This document shows positions 22,435 through 34,641 of a DNA stretch of 64,000 bases, in pieces (within the stretch, counting starts at the first letter, position 1; every line of letters begins with the position of its first letter). Made by a program: the position numbers and the translations under genes. The stretch comes from Marchantia polymorpha subsp. ruderalis (taxonomy: Eukaryota; Streptophyta; Marchantiopsida; Marchantiales; Marchantiaceae): positions 5,452,001-5,516,000 of the forward strand of contig AP031359.1 in assembly GCA_037833965.1 (NCBI GenBank), read 5' to 3'. The notes beneath the pieces were generated by a model. The model made no database searches. It had not been told where the DNA came from and saw only the letters and a program-made list of their open reading frames with translations.

Positions 22435-23070
22435 GTTAAGGAGAGTGATAGTAGGTTTTTCAGGACGCACAAGGTGGTGCGTGGAGGAGAAGAGGAGCAG
22501 AATCGAGCGGCGAAGCAAAGTTTGTCGAGAAGGAAGCGCTGCAGCAAGCACGACAGTCGGCAAGTGAAGAACGCCTACCGAAAGCAAATCGACTAAAATT
22601 TGGCGTGGTGATTCGCGAGAAGAGGTGAAAAAAATATGACCTCACGTCTTGTATTACCTCAGATTTGGCCTTCGGAGTCGTTTCGGCCTCCGTTTTGACA
22701 TTTTTCTGATCGCCGCAACGCATCTGCAATCAAGAAGAAACTGAAGCAAGGCATCAAACGTTTAGATGAATCAAGATATCCATGATCCACCGATATTTCT
22801 GCAAGCTCCAATGTTTTGAATCAATCTTCGACTGATATGGCGTCAAAGTCTTCGACAGTTCTTAGTATATAGTTTCGGAGTAAATTTCATGAACGAGGTC
22901 ATGAATAGTCCAGTTCCAGTTCTTTTGCCCGTTGTGGAATATGAACGTGAGTGGATGTGTAATATCTACATCCTGTTTTAGTAGCAGAGACTAGCATCTT
23001 CTGTAATCTGTTATCAAATCATATATATCGCTTCTTACATTTTGTGTATCTATTTGCTGTATGCTAGAAG
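22435..23070 (+). other. Copia leader
   Basis: Untranslated leader between the PBS and the gag ATG at 23071. No motif recognised. Confidence 0.6.
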
Positions 23071-23960
23071 ATGACAGAATCCACGTCGTTATCCGGATCC
23101 TTATTTCTAATCGCTAGGGAAAAATTAGATGCAAACAACTATCCTATTTGGAAGTTAAGAGTCAAACAATATCTCATGGGCCAAGATCTCTGGAATATAG
23201 TCACAAGAGACAAACCAGAGCCTGATGTCGATCCAGCAAAACCTGATACCCTTAAGGAGCAGAAATCCTGGAATAGAAGAGCCAACCAAGCATTTCACTG
23301 TATCTCTATCTCTGTTACATCTGCTAATCTAGGTCACATTCAATCCGCAAATACACCCAAACAAGCATGAGATAGTTTAGCATAGGTGTATGAATCTGCC
23401 AACAAGGCCCAAAGATTGCAACTAAAGAAACAACTATTGCAAGTCAATGGGTATTAATGATTACATTCTGCATATTAGAGGATTGGTAGAACAGCTTAGT
23501 AGCATAAATGAAAAGGTAAGTGAAGATGACCTTACCTTAACCATGCTAGCTGGACTTGGACCTGAGTATAGTCATCCATATCTGTGTTGCCCACATTCCC
23601 CACGTTCCAGGAACTCATTCCATTACTTGTGAATGAGGAATCAAAATTGGCAACTTATTCATCCTCTAGCAAAACAGAGAGGTCCTCTATGCAGGAAGAG
23701 GCAGGAAACGAGGTAGATTCTCTAAAGGAGGCTACAACAGCGGACGTTTTGGCCAACAACGGAGAGGCCAATCACCTTCAACAAACAATACAACGTAGCC
23801 ACAACAACAGCAACAGCAAGGTAATGCTCGTGGTAGAGGACGCTATCGTGGGAGAGGAGGCTTTCAAGGTCGTGGAGGCTCTCAAATAGTATGCAACTAT
23901 TGTGGCATAAGAGGCCACATTGCAAGGGACTGTTTTGAGAAACAGATTGATATTAAGAGT
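23071..23960 (+). pseudogene. Copia GAG
   Basis: ATG at 23071: LDANNYPIWKLRVKQYLMGQ and RRANQAFHCISISV are the UBN2-type copia GAG. A stop follows at 23370 after NTPKQA. The next segment (KAQRLQLKKQLLQ, then MGINDYILHIRGLVEQL and LTMLAGLGPEYS) lies in another frame, and a Gln/Arg/Gly-rich stretch follows. The CCHC zinc knuckle CNYCGIRGHIARDC starts at 23892. Three different frames are needed, so at least two indels have accumulated. Confidence 0.8.
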
Positions 23961-24380
23961 GGAGTATTACCACAGTCCAATTATGTTACAACAGAGCAGC
24001 CACCGCGTTCAGACCATATCTTCTCCATGAGCCATGTCATGGGCAGCATGAGTACCGCATCGACAGACGAAGAGTGGTACATCGATTTTGGAGCATCCAA
24101 CCACATGACAGCATACAAGGAATGGTTCACCAACATGGAACCTGTTAAGCAACCAGGGGTCGTCATCACAGGAGATGACACATCTCATCCGATCACACAC
24201 ATGGGTAAAATTCCTGTACAAGTACAACCTGATTCTGTTCAAACAATCAAAGATGTGTTGTGTGTACCTGGTATCAAGAAGAATCTCATTTCTATTGGAC
24301 ACATGGTCGAACAAGACCTTCAAGTAAGGTTTAATAAAGCGGGATGCTTCATAGAAGATATGAATCGTAATATGGTGTAG
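23961..24380 (+). pseudogene. Copia protease
   Basis: Same frame as the zinc knuckle. The active-site region reads WYIDFGASNHMT (about 24076-24111), where copia proteases have WYLDSGASNHMT; Ser has become Phe next to the catalytic Asp. GKIPVQV, IKDVLCVPGIKKNLISIGHMVEQ and RFNKAGCFIED follow as expected. A one-base loss near 24375 ends the frame (TAG at 24380) and shifts the downstream part. Confidence 0.8.
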
Positions 24381-25609
24381 TTGCACAAGGCACCAAAGTA
24401 GGAAGAATGTTCAGGCTCAATGCAACAATACATAAAACAAAAAATGCTATGTATGGACAACAGAGTTCAGAAATCTCAGAATTAGAAATGTGGCATAAGA
24501 GAGTAGGCCACATGAACTTCCAGAGATTGAAAGGTTTAACCTCTTCTGATCTTGTTAGAGGTTTACCAAATTTTTGTGAGCATAGTCCACCCTGAGTATG
24601 TGCAGCATGCCAATTTGGCAAACAATCTAGACAATCATTCAGCAATACAAGGATAAGAGCATCCAAGGTCTTAGAACTCATCCATACAGATCTATGGACT
24701 TCTTCAACTCTTAGTCTTGGTGGGTGCCTGTACTTTGTGTACTTTATTGATGACTTCTCCAGGAAGACATGGGTGTACTTTCTCAAGGCCAAATCAGATG
24801 CCTTGAAAGCATTTAAGGACTTCAAGAATCAGGCGGAGAAACAAACAGGGAAATACATCCTCAAGCTTCGATACGATGGTGGAGGAGAATACGTCTCAGA
24901 CGAATTCGACACATTTTTGAGAGACCAAGGTATCAAGAGGCAAGTAACCTGTCCCTATACTCCTCAACAAAATGGTGTAGCAGAGAGGAAGAATCGCCAC
25001 ATTGCAGAGGTGGCAAGAGCCATGCTAAATGAGAAACACATGCCCAACTGTTATTGGGCAGAAGCTGTCGCATGTGCTATCTATCTTATGAATAGAACCG
25101 CTATTGCAGCAGTACATGACAAAACACCAGAGGAGGCCTTCACAAGAATAAAACCAGACTTCTCCTTCCTAAAAGTCTTTGGTTCGATTTGCTATGTCCA
25201 TGAACCTGATGAGAGGCGAAAGAAGTTGGACCCTAAAGCGGGGAAGTGTATATTCTTGGGTTATGCTTCTGATTCGAAGGGATATAGATATTTTAATCCC
25301 TCAACCAAGAAATTTTTTGTGAACAGAGATGTGGTCTTTGATGAGCTTGATTCCTTGTTCCCACCACCAGAATCTAATGGCATACCACCTCTCCCAGTTT
25401 CTGTCATACAAGAGAATCGCTCATCTACACCAAGTGGAGATTTAAGGCCAGCAGATCGGTCTACATCACCACCTACGACTCCATCAAAATCTTCTACTAT
25501 AACTCTATCCACAGATCTCCGTCCACTCCTGCAGCCAAAGAGTCCTCAACCAACAAGTGATTCAGTGGTGAGCTCTACCTCCAAGGATTCTGCTTCAACA
25601 CATCTTTGA
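24381..25609 (+). pseudogene. Copia GAG-pre-integrase and integrase
   Basis: The zinc-binding region reads ELEMWHKRVGHMNFQRLKGL then CAACQFGKQSR (HHCC type), with a TGA at 24593-24595 between. The catalytic core follows: HTDLW, YFIDDFSRKTWVYFLK, LRYDGGGEYVS and PYTPQQNGVAERKNR, giving the D,D35E acids (HTD, RYD, QNGVAE). The usual RSDNGGEY reads RYDGGGEY. The C-terminal part has FGSICYVH, KAGKCIFLGY and GYRYFNPSTKKFFVNRDVVFDE. It ends at an in-frame TGA at 25607-25609, where RSKR would link it to RT. Confidence 0.85.
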
Positions 25610-26640
25610 CGTTCTAAGAGAGCTAAGTATCCGGTTAAGCTTCTTATGCATGAGGGTCTACTTGCTGTACATCATGCATATATGGTTCAAGTCCTCCATG
25701 ACTTTGAACCTAGTACTATAAATGAGGCTCTTGGGCAACCTGAATGGGTACATGCCATGGGAGAAGAGCTAGGCGCTCTAACAGCCCAACAGACTTGGGA
25801 ACTTGTTGATCTTCCTGAAGGGAAGAACGCTATTGGTTGTAAGTGGGTTTATAAAATCAAACAAAATGCTGATAGAACAGTTACCCACTACAAGGCCAAA
25901 GGATTTGCACAACAATATGGTCTTGATTATGAGAAGATTTTTAGTCTTGTGGCTAAGATGGCCACTATTAGCACGCTTGTTGCAATGGCTACATCGAACC
26001 AATGGCCGTTACATCAAATGGATGTTACAAATGCATTTTTGAATGATGGCATGCAAGAGGAGGTGTATATGGTGCAGCCACTTGGATATGAGAGTCCTCA
26101 ATATCCTCACAGGGTTTGTAAGTTACATAAAGCCTTGTATGGACTCAAACAAGCCCCTAGAGCTTGGTATGATAGAATTAATTCATTTCTCATAGAAATT
26201 GGATTTCAGATTTGTCATTCAGATTCTTCTTTGTATACCTTGAGGACAAAAAAGCACACTATTATAGTTCTCATCTATGTGGATGATTTGATTCTCACGG
26301 GAAGTTGTGAGAAGTTTATTAGCAAGATCAAGACTCAACTCCAATCTGAGTTTGAAATGAAGGACTTAGGGTTGCTTAGGTACTTCCTTGGCGTTGAGTT
26401 CATCACAGGAAAAGATGGGACTTGGCTTCTACAACGACAGTATGCTCTAGAAAAGCTTGCAGCATTTGGCATGACGGCATGCAAGCCTGTCTCCACACCA
26501 TTGGAGCAGAATTGTAAATTGAGAGCAGATGAAGGAGAACTTATTGCTGATCCGAATATGTATCGACAGATGGTTGGGAGTTTGATCTGTCTTACTCTTA
26601 CACGGCCTGATCTAAGCTAATCAGTTGGAGTAGTTAGCTA
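25610..26640 (+). pseudogene. Copia reverse transcriptase
   Basis: In frame with the integrase beyond one stop. Motifs in order: EWVHAMGEELGAL, NAIGCKWVYKIK, FAQQYGLDYEKIFSLVAKM, LHQMDVTNAFLNDGMQEEVY, ALYGLKQAPRAWYDRI, the catalytic LIYVDDLILTG, and KDLGLLRYFLGVEF. It ends VGSLICLTLTRPDLS, TAA at 26618-26620 (the family reads RPDI.Y.V), then SVGVVS and TAG at 26639-26641. The core motifs are intact. Confidence 0.88.
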
Positions 26641-26641
26641 G

Positions 26642-27196
26642 TTCATGCAGGCACCACGGAAGCCTCACTTGGATGCAGCAAGGAGAATTCCAAGGTATGT
26701 GAAGTTCACTATTCAGTTTGGCTTGTACTACAAGGCGTTTGGCAAGATTCGTCTACATGGGTTTACGGATGCAGATTGGGCAGGAAGCGTCCAAGATCGA
26801 CGATCTACATCAGGGTATGCATTCAGCATTGGGAGTGCAGCAATCAGTTGGGCGTCAAAGAAACAACCGACGGCGGCGCTTTCATCAACTGAAGCAGAGT
26901 ATAGGGGAGCAACAATTGTGACTTGTGAATGTGTATGGCTACGAGTTCTACTTGAGGAGCTTGGTCTTAGTATGCATAACTCTCCTGTTTCATTGCATTC
27001 TGATAATATTAGTAGTATTCACCTAGCAAATAATCCAGTCTTTCATGCTAGGACAAAGCACATTGAGGTGCATTATCACTTCATCAGGGAGAAGGTACTA
27101 GATGGAAGCATAGATCTTCTATATGTTTCTACTTCAGATCATACAGCAGATATCTTTACTAAGGCACTACCTAGGGATAAGTTTGAGCAGTTTTGA
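26642..27196 (+). pseudogene. Copia RNase H
   Basis: Same frame as RT: APRKPHLDAARRIPRYVK, LHGFTDADWAGSVQDRRSTS (first catalytic Asp), SWASKKQPTAALSSTEAEYRG (catalytic Glu), SLHSDNISSIHLANNPVFHARTKHIEVHYHFIREKV and DIFTKALPRDKFEQF. This is the standard C terminus of copia pol, ending 45 bp before the right LTR. Confidence 0.88.
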
Positions 27197-27231
27197 TTTG
27201 AGTTAGGAGTGCAGGATATAGACTTGAGCTT

Positions 27232-27240
27232 GAGGGGGAG
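27232..27240 (+). other. Copia polypurine tract
   Basis: GAGGGGGAG immediately before the right LTR; primes plus-strand synthesis in LTR elements. Confidence 0.85.
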
Positions 27241-27538
27241 TGTTAATATATCTTCAAGCTCTTAGCTAAGATTAGCGTAACTCTAGTTAGGTAAAAACCA
27301 GAGTACGTGCAGATGCATGCACTATGGTAGATCAGTAGGTGGCAAAAGATGCATGCACCTACTAATCAAGATAAGATGTAACCAAGATTAAAGCTTGTGA
27401 CCATGGTTAAGTTACTTGTACCAACCCAAATTTTTGAGTATAAGTAAAGAGTAGGAGCCAAGTCTCCATTATTCTCTCCTATCTACTTGAGTGGATGTTT
27501 CTCTCTCTCTTGATGTGAGTGCTCTCAGGCTTGTAACA
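27241..27538 (+). repeat. Right LTR of the copia element
   Basis: TGTTAATATATCTTC...CTTGTAACA, collinear with 22127-22422; flanked by GGTAG. Confidence 0.93.
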
Positions 27539-27543
27539 GGTAG

Positions 27544-28004
27544 GTGATCACCAACTGATGGAATAAGTAAAGGAAGCTGATATGTCAATCCACTCTGCGT
27601 AAATTTATCACGGTCCTCGATAGAACCACCAAATTGCTCCGTGATGACCAAATTTTCAACCGCCGTTACAGCCAAATCTCCATCAAGCAGTCAAGTGTTG
27701 TTGACGTTGTGCCCGCATTAAGCTATTCTAGCAAATACTAGCTATGAAGTATGGGCAATCTAACATGTCATCACCGCAAGAAGACTTTCACAAGTTTCCT
27801 AGTCATCACTCTAGTTTCACCGTGAGAGAAACAAAGATATGCCGGCCAATGATGAAGTCTAGCTGCATTATCGACAGCACACAAGAGTAAAACTACTCCA
27901 TCAATCACCGTCAATCCTGCGCACTAGGAAGCAAGACCAGAGAGTATCTAAACACATCAAACAACTAGCAACGACTCCGTCAGGACTTGTTAGAAGGGAT
28001 TACA
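27544..28004. other. No recognisable gene
   Basis: Flank of the copia insertion. No motif recognised on either strand. Confidence 0.3.
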
Positions 28005-28655
28005 CCAATAACACTCTTACGTGATAAAAAATGTATGTCATTGTAACCGGATACACTAGAAGGGCCCCATGAGTAAAGAAAATACTAAAAAAACCCACGT
28101 TACATTCAGACGTACATGTGATATATTTTATTTCCGTCACCGGAAGAGCAACACTACTCAGGAATTGCAAAAATCTACTCTCAGCCTTCTAGACTACGTC
28201 TTACAGCTACCATGCGAGGAAAGTCTAGGATTTCTCAGAAGTACACAAGGGAAGCGGGCTGCTAGAAATCTACATGCATCACACGAGGAAAGTATCACTA
28301 ACTTGCGTCCCATCAGCCATGAGGAAAAGAAAACGGACACTACGTCTTGAGCTCTAAACTTGTAATCTCCTGATGCCACCCCCCTCTGAACTCTCCAACA
28401 CCAGATTATAGAGCATGCAAAAAGTCCCAAGCACTCCCAAAAGGCCAAGGCCAAAGCACCCCCGAAAGGCCAAGGCCAAAGCACCCCAGGCCCCTCTCCA
28501 AGGGTCAAAGAGTATTTACACGAATAAAACATTGAAAACTCATCTTATGTCATCTAAAAATAGTCTCACCGATAAACCTGTCTCTTCACTCTCGATGGGG
28601 TAACTTGATCTTTGGTGATGTCTAGGAATCATACCCTCTCAGATCCCTCCAAGTC
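28005..28655. repeat. Dispersed noncoding repeat, copy 1
   Basis: Collinear, in the same orientation, with 61508-62290. Shared blocks: CACCAATAACACTCT, TGATATATTT.ATTCCGTC..CGGAAG, CCTACGTCTTACAG-like, CATGAGGAAAA, CACTAC.TCT.., ATTATA.AGCATGC, GGCCAAGGC.AAAGC.CCCC, TGATCTTTGGTGATGTC and TCATACCCTCTC. No protein motif. A short internal duplication, AAAGGCCAAGGCCAAAGCACCCC, is at 28440-28486. Confidence 0.7.
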
Positions 28656-28676
28656 CGAAGTCTGAATTCTCTTCTT

Positions 28677-28764
28677 CCGAAGTCCGAAGAACTTTAGGCC
28701 GAAGTCTGAAGAACTTTGGGCTGAAGTACAAAGAACTTTGGGTAGAAGTCCGAAGAACTTTGGC
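28677..28764. repeat. 22-bp tandem repeat, four copies
   Basis: Four adjoining 22-bp units of the type CCGAAGTCCGAAGAACTTTGGG. Confidence 0.85.
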
Positions 28765-28784
28765 CTATTCGTACCAGCCACTTC

Positions 28785-28930
28785 TAACACTCATAACTCG
28801 ATGATTTTTCATTCGTTTCAAGAGTTCTTGGGCTCGTTAGAACGAGCATGCCAAGTTCTATCTATCAAAAATCTATTTAAGTTGATTGGTTACAAATTGA
28901 GAAGCTTATGAGGTATTTACTCTATCAGAT
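28785..28930 (-). repeat. Fragment of an LTR-unit leader
   Basis: CATAACTCGATGA...AAGAGTTCTTGGGCTCGTTAGAACGAGC... matches the leader of the long units (compare 45750-45880 and 39070-39190). It includes a perfect GCTCGTTAGAACGAGC at 28832-28847. Confidence 0.6.
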
Positions 28931-31354
28931 CAAAACTATCTATTGAAAAAACTTAAAAAATACTACTATATTTACTATCTAAAAAATAGCCACCTCACAG
29001 ACTCTCTAGTCTGAGGGAAACACAACACAAAATTAAGGTTGCATTATATAACGATCCCAATTTGATCTCCATTGCTCATTATCATCTTTTGCGCACAATG
29101 TTGGTTGTAATTTCAACCATCAAGTTGCAAGAAAAAAATGCCATGCAGTGGACTCTTCATTTTACACTATAAATTGGGGCAAGAAATTTTTCTAAAAAGT
29201 CCATCTACCCTATAGTTCAGAATGTGAAAAAGAATCTGGATAAAAATTATGCTCTCACTACATTCAACAAGCACATTATTCATTGAAAATTTTAATATGT
29301 TTTTGACCAAGTCATATTTATAAGTACAATATCTTCACAATCTGAACACTGTAGGGAAAGAGACCAGATTCAACTTTTGATTCCTTCAAAACAAAATCTT
29401 ATAACTCAGAAGCCTAAATCTCTTCTTTTTGTTTTTTGTTTTTTTCTTCAACGCAAAAGAATTATGTTTGACAATTTTAAAATTATGTTTGTAAAGAGCC
29501 ATGACACTACTCTTGCTAACAGATTTTTCTACCACTCTAAGAGCTATTTTGAGACTCTTTAGCTTAGTGAGATTTTGCAAATGCTTCAACTCTGGAACTT
29601 TGGACTTCTACATGCATGTACATGCTGACAATTTCCAGTTAAATAATGAGATTTTGGCACGTGCTCGCCACTCTACATCGACCAGAATAAATCAAACTCA
29701 CCATCCAAAAATGGCTGGTTCACAGCATCGGTCACCTAGAAATTTATTGATTTAAGACTCTCTAAGCCTGTTTGAGCTTCAATGTGATGGCCTTCATGTT
29801 TGCATTATACTTTCTAGCCAAACAACCGTGCACTTTCTCTAATTCCACACATTGTTGCAGGAAAACTCTTGAGAATAAGTACTCTTTTTTTTGGGTTGAG
29901 GCAACTGACAATCAGCTCAGCGCTTTGAAAGTATGTACAATAAATTTTGCCTCTCAGTGTCTTAGTCCTAATCTTTACTACTACTTCTCTTGGAAAATAT
30001 TATTCCCTTCTTACAAGACTGACCACATCAATTCCTTCTCATAACGAGTGCTGGTCAAGTATCACACGACAAAGACCAAAGGGTCACATGGGTAGGATCG
30101 GCAGACCTATCCAAACTCAAGAGCATGCCAAATGAAGAAACTGTAGCTTGGCACTCTGACCTCTCCAAAGAAGTCCACTACAGTATATGGCCGTTGCCAC
30201 TTGGTAAAAATTAAAAAAGTCTGTCATAGGTGATAATTTGTTTCTGCCTCATGACATAGGAATTTAAATAAGCATCCAAGAGCTAGGATTCACGGACGAA
30301 CAATCAGCCTCTAAGGACCAAAGTAATTCTAAACTCCAAGTTAGAGACAAAATTACCGACTACAATATTTGAGAAACATTATATTCTTACAAAAACTTTT
30401 GACGGCTGCCATTTCAGAGATCATGAATACTGCTGTCCAAAATACCTTATACAAATTAGTTGACCTCCTCCAAAATTGAATCTGACAAGTTGATATGAGT
30501 GTGCACTTCCACCTTTGTCATTTCTTTTGCTACCAAAGTCGTTTACATTTGTGAAGAGTTTATCGTCTGCTACACAACGAGCTAGCCCCACCCTTCTAAG
30601 CAGGTCTTTAGAGCTCCATTTTAGTTGCACCCGTCCACTTCAGCAAAAACTCAAACTCCTGTCCTTGCTTCATCCCTGATCCTTCCTTCCTTCACTCCCC
30701 TGTTTGAAGCTTGATAGTCATTTGATTGTGAATTCCAATCATATCAAAGATCAAACTCTATACAAATTAGCAGAGTTGCTTCCATCCCGTTCTTTTTAGA
30801 CTACGCTTGCGTGCTACATACGCTCCTATATCATATGATTTACAGGATTCAAGTTCAATATTAACTACTAGCCATCAACAATCGTTGTAGCAATCTTGCG
30901 GATCAGTAATCCTTGGGTTTGCATCTAATTTGCGTTAAATGCGCCCCCAAGCTAACCACTCCGACTTTGTTTCCAAAAAGACATACAGTTTAATTCTAAA
31001 CCTAATAGAAACCTATCCTACAATTTTGGAGATTATACCTTCAGATCCGGACCAGAGCAATCCGGATAAGAGTGATGGAACTTTCTTGTCAGATTTTTAA
31101 ACAAGTGGATGGGACCACTGAGCGGTTTATTTAGAGTGGCCGGTTTCACCACTAACCGAGATATTTTAAGTGTTTGGACCCTCACTACCTTGTATTTCCC
31201 CACATAACTGTACATCCACTAACTCCTAACCCGCCACCTAGTAGTTTGTTCGTTGAGTCTAATTTACTCTCCCACCGCCCAAGTGAACTCCGACATAAAT
31301 ATGGTCACGTGAAGTTTGTCTAGACTATAACGACATTGCAACTAAACTACACAT
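28931..31354. other. AT-rich, no recognisable gene
   Basis: Open frames are short and without motifs on both strands. Nothing further can be supported. Confidence 0.4.
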
Positions 31355-31359
31355 AACCT
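31355..31359. repeat. Target-site duplication AACCT, left
   Basis: AACCT directly before the unit end TGTAATAACCC at 31360; the same AACCT lies directly after the unit start at 46157-46161. Confidence 0.7.
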
Positions 31360-31959
31360 TGTAATAACCCACCAAAGGCTAAAACTGTAGTATAGCAGCA
31401 GAAAGGTAGAACCCACAAGAACAGAGGCAACACACAAAGTACAAAGTGTCACGTTTTAACAGACTATTGAAGAGTTTAAATTCTCACGCGACTGTCACTC
31501 CTAGAAATACTGTAGAGGCTAGCTTCGAGGGCGTTTTCTACAGCGTAACCTGAATTTACAACCAAGGCTTACTCGAAGTAACAAAACTTCACTTTGGCAT
31601 TTAGGAGAAACATCTCGAAGGAGTACAGACAGGAACAATCACCCGAAGGTGTAGGGACAAACTGTTCAAGTATCTAACCAGTTACTAGCTCTAAGCATTC
31701 AGCAATCACCTGCAGGTGTAGATCCAAACTACTCAAGTATCTAACCAGTACACTAGCTCTGAACATTCGGCCGAAGGCCTTCAAAATGCGGTATCTTCGT
31801 CAAGCTGTAGCTCTTCTTGCGCGGTGACAGAACTAAGGACACAAACACGCCGAGAAAATGAGTTCCTGATCTGCACTTCCGAAACTGGAAGAATCCCAAG
31901 GCAAGACGCCTTGAACTACTTTATACCTCCTAACTAACACTCTACACTACACTACACTC

Positions 31960-33942
31960 CATGTCATCTGCTATGTCTCTTGCGCGACGGACTACCGCGC
32001 ACGAACTCCCTACCCGATCAGTCGTCGGCTCTGCTGCGCAACCCCAGCCGCCGAAGCACCTCAGTCACCTCTGCCTTGAGGTTCGCAATGGCGTCTCCCG
32101 ACCTCGTCAGAAAAGCGTCTAACCTCTTCGCGACCCGACATCAATTCCGCCGCACGAATCTTTAATCCACGCAGTGTGATTCTCTCCTACGCAGCCACTT
32201 TCCAGTGAGTGTAACCTCTAAGGCACCGGTCAACTCGCGCTGCCAACTCCTTCCGCGTGCGAACTGTCGCGCGTAGGCGATCGCCTTCAATCTCTACCAG
32301 CTGCAGCTTTGCCTTCGCACGCTGCGCTCTCAATTGGCCGCACTGCGATTGCAGGTGACGAATTAATTCTTCATTCGCTTGACGTGCGCTCTTACACTGC
32401 TCTAGTAACTGTGTCTGTCCTGTGAGCTCCTATGACAAGATGCGATTCTGAGCTTGCTCAGAATCGAGATCGTCCGCGAGCTTCTCCCGCTGCTTCGCAA
32501 ATTCCTTCTCCGCTTCGTCGAACTTCTCATCCCGCGTCTTGTTGACCGCCTTCTGCAACTTCCGCGAAATGGCAAGGTGTCCACGCAGGGCGTCGTTCTT
32601 CAACCGCAAATCCTTGATTGTCTCGTCCAAGGAAGCCAACAAACTACTGGTCCTTACCTTGGTTCGCGTCCGTCTGCGCACCAATTCAACGTAGGACCCA
32701 GGATGGCGGGGATCACCATACTTTGCCACCTTGCGATCCAGGTATCGTAGCAGGGGTACCACCTGCTCGCACAAGACTCTTGTCGGCGTGCCTTGCACCG
32801 ACTACTCTTCCTGCTCATCCGAGCTCGACTCATCTTCTTCATCCTCCAAATTGAGGATCTCGGTCGCCACAGAATTCCCCGGCGATTCCCGAGTTGGGTT
32901 GCATGGCTTCTGCTGCCGCGGCTGCCGCTCCACTCCCTGCCAAAATATCTAATGCGGTGGGAGTCCCGGCTCCCGACAAGTCCGCTCCTCCCGTCTAATC
33001 TGCTACCGCCGAAGGCGACCGTGCCGAAGGCACACGTGTCTCCTCCTTTTGTCCTTCGTCCGTTTCCTCACATTGGGCCTGCGCCGAAGGCGTTTGACCC
33101 GAAGTCCGTTGAGCCGAAGGCTCTTGACCGAAGTTGAGTCATCAAATGGTACTTGCTCGGAAGCGAAGCACCTGTCCGTCGTCGGCACATTCGTCGGTGC
33201 CGCATGTTGTCTTCCTTGAGCCAAAGGCCTTCTTGCTTCTATCCAAAGGCGTCCGTGCCTTCGGTGCAGGGAGGTTTGCTGACCTCTCCGCAGTTCGTGC
33301 ACTCGCATCCTCCCCTGAGGATGGCGAGTTTCTTCTCTTCAGCTCTCCCCGTTTCTGCGCTGCTTGCCGACAGGACGAGCCTGCGAGCCTTCTGCTTGGG
33401 TCGACTGCAGAGCTCCGTCAGCGGCCGCTTTTGATTGGGAGCAGCAGCATCGCGTTGCTATCTCTGCTCCGCTTCTCCTTCCCACTTCCGCTTCCGCGGC
33501 ACTCGTGCTGCGAGCGGTACTTCCTCCGCCCTCGGTTGAGCTGGTGGCGTGCATGCGGGTGTCTCGTATTCGTCAGTATCGACTTCGACGTCCTTCACAT
33601 ATCGGCCCGGATTGTTGCGTGACAGCAATGGAAATTGTACCCGCTCCGTCGCGGTCAGACATCCCATCGACCGATAGAAATTGATCAAGAAGGAGGAGAG
33701 GTGATTGATCGATCCTCCCTTCTCCTCGAATGCATGTTGTCGCGTCGCCTTCCACAGAATGCGAGCCCAATGAATCGGAGCTCCGGACAACGCCAGCTCC
33801 ACAAACCCCACCTGCCAAGAAGTCATGTAGGTGGTCCGGTGCGGCTGCAAGAGTTAAATGAGTGCTACCGCGACATTCCTCCGGAAGCGATCCTTGTAGT
33901 CACGGGTCTTGTACCCGTTCTTGCTCGACTTGCTATGCTTGA
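31960..33942 (-). pseudogene. Unit A gene, 3' part
   Basis: Minus-strand coding remains of the outer unit. A TAA precedes PHRTTYMTSWQVGFVELALS. Then come APIHWARILWK and NHLSSFLINFYRSMGCLTATE, then PGRYVKDVEVDTDEYE and VPRKRKWEGEAEQ (33850-33458). A low-complexity middle follows with many frame changes. The coiled-coil part is at 32798-32430 (VVPLLRYLDRKVAKYGDPRH, PGSYVELVRRRTRTKV, KEFAKQREKLADDLDSEQAQ) and continues after a stop to about 31960. The N terminus is lost at 33942, where the sequence jumps into the 3' region of another unit. Confidence 0.65.
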
Positions 33943-34441
33943 ACCTGAATTACAACCAAGGCTTACTTGAAGTAACAAAACTTCACTTTGGCATTAAGTG
34001 GAAAAATCCCGAAGCAGTACAATCGGGAACAATCACTCGAAAGTGTAAGGGGGAACTGTTCAAGTATCTAACTAGTTACCAGCTCTGAGCGTCGGCAATC
34101 ACCCGCAGGTGTAGATCCGAACTACTCAAGTCTCTAAACAGTATACTAGCTCTGAACATTCGGCCGAAGGCCTTCAGCTACAAAATGCGGATCGCCAAGT
34201 TGTAGCTCCTCTTGCGTGGTAACAGAACTAAGGACACAAACACGCAGAGAAAATGAGTTCCTGATCTGCACTTCCGAAACTGGAAGAATTCCAAGGCAAG
34301 ACGCCTGGAACTACTTTATACCCTCAAAGTCCTAACTAACACTACACTCTACACTACGCTACACTACACGCCTGCACGAAACCACGCTACGCTATTGCAC
34401 TCTGCAGATCCTGTACTTCGCCTTCTGCGCGACGGACTGCC
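33943..34441 (-). repeat. Unit fragment E
   Basis: Matches the 3' region of the units (CCTGAATTACAACCAAGGCTTACTTGAAG... to TATACC) and ends with the last codons of the unit gene (34380-34441). Both edges are abrupt joins to other units, so it is a deletion remnant. Confidence 0.6.
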
Positions 34442-34640
34442 GCACACTAACCATCTAAACTACAATATAGTGGTAGAAAGGTCGAACCCACAGGGACAGA
34501 GGCAACACACAGAGTACAAAGTGTCACATTTAACAGACTATTGAAGAGTTTGAATTCTCAGGCGACTGTCACTCCCAGAAATATTGCAAGTGTTCACTCG
34601 GAGCTCATTCGGAGTTCGCACAGTGCAGCGTAGTTCACTC

Positions 34641-34641
<1 letters not shown>

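Larger units (their letters stand above)
22127..27538 (+). mobile_element. Nearly full-length Ty1/copia retrotransposon
   Basis: Two direct LTRs, 22127-22422 (296 bp) and 27241-27538 (298 bp), both TGTTAATATATC...TTGTAACA, with roughly 17-20 differences by eye (about 94% identical). A PBS follows the left LTR and a polypurine tract (GAGGGGGAG, 27232-27240) precedes the right one. The 5-bp flanks GATAG (22122-22126) and GGTAG (27539-27543) are a target duplication with one mismatch. Gene order GAG-protease-integrase-RT-RNase H is the Ty1/copia order. Several stops and frameshifts mean it cannot act alone. Confidence 0.93.

Noticed and set aside
27469..27675. Minus-strand 68-codon frame across the copia right LTR border
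   Set aside because: It spans the LTR end and the target duplication, so it cannot be an ancestral gene; no motif.
28438..28764. CRISPR-like array from short repeats
   Set aside because: Adjacent or overlapping tandem units without unique spacers, in a plant genome.
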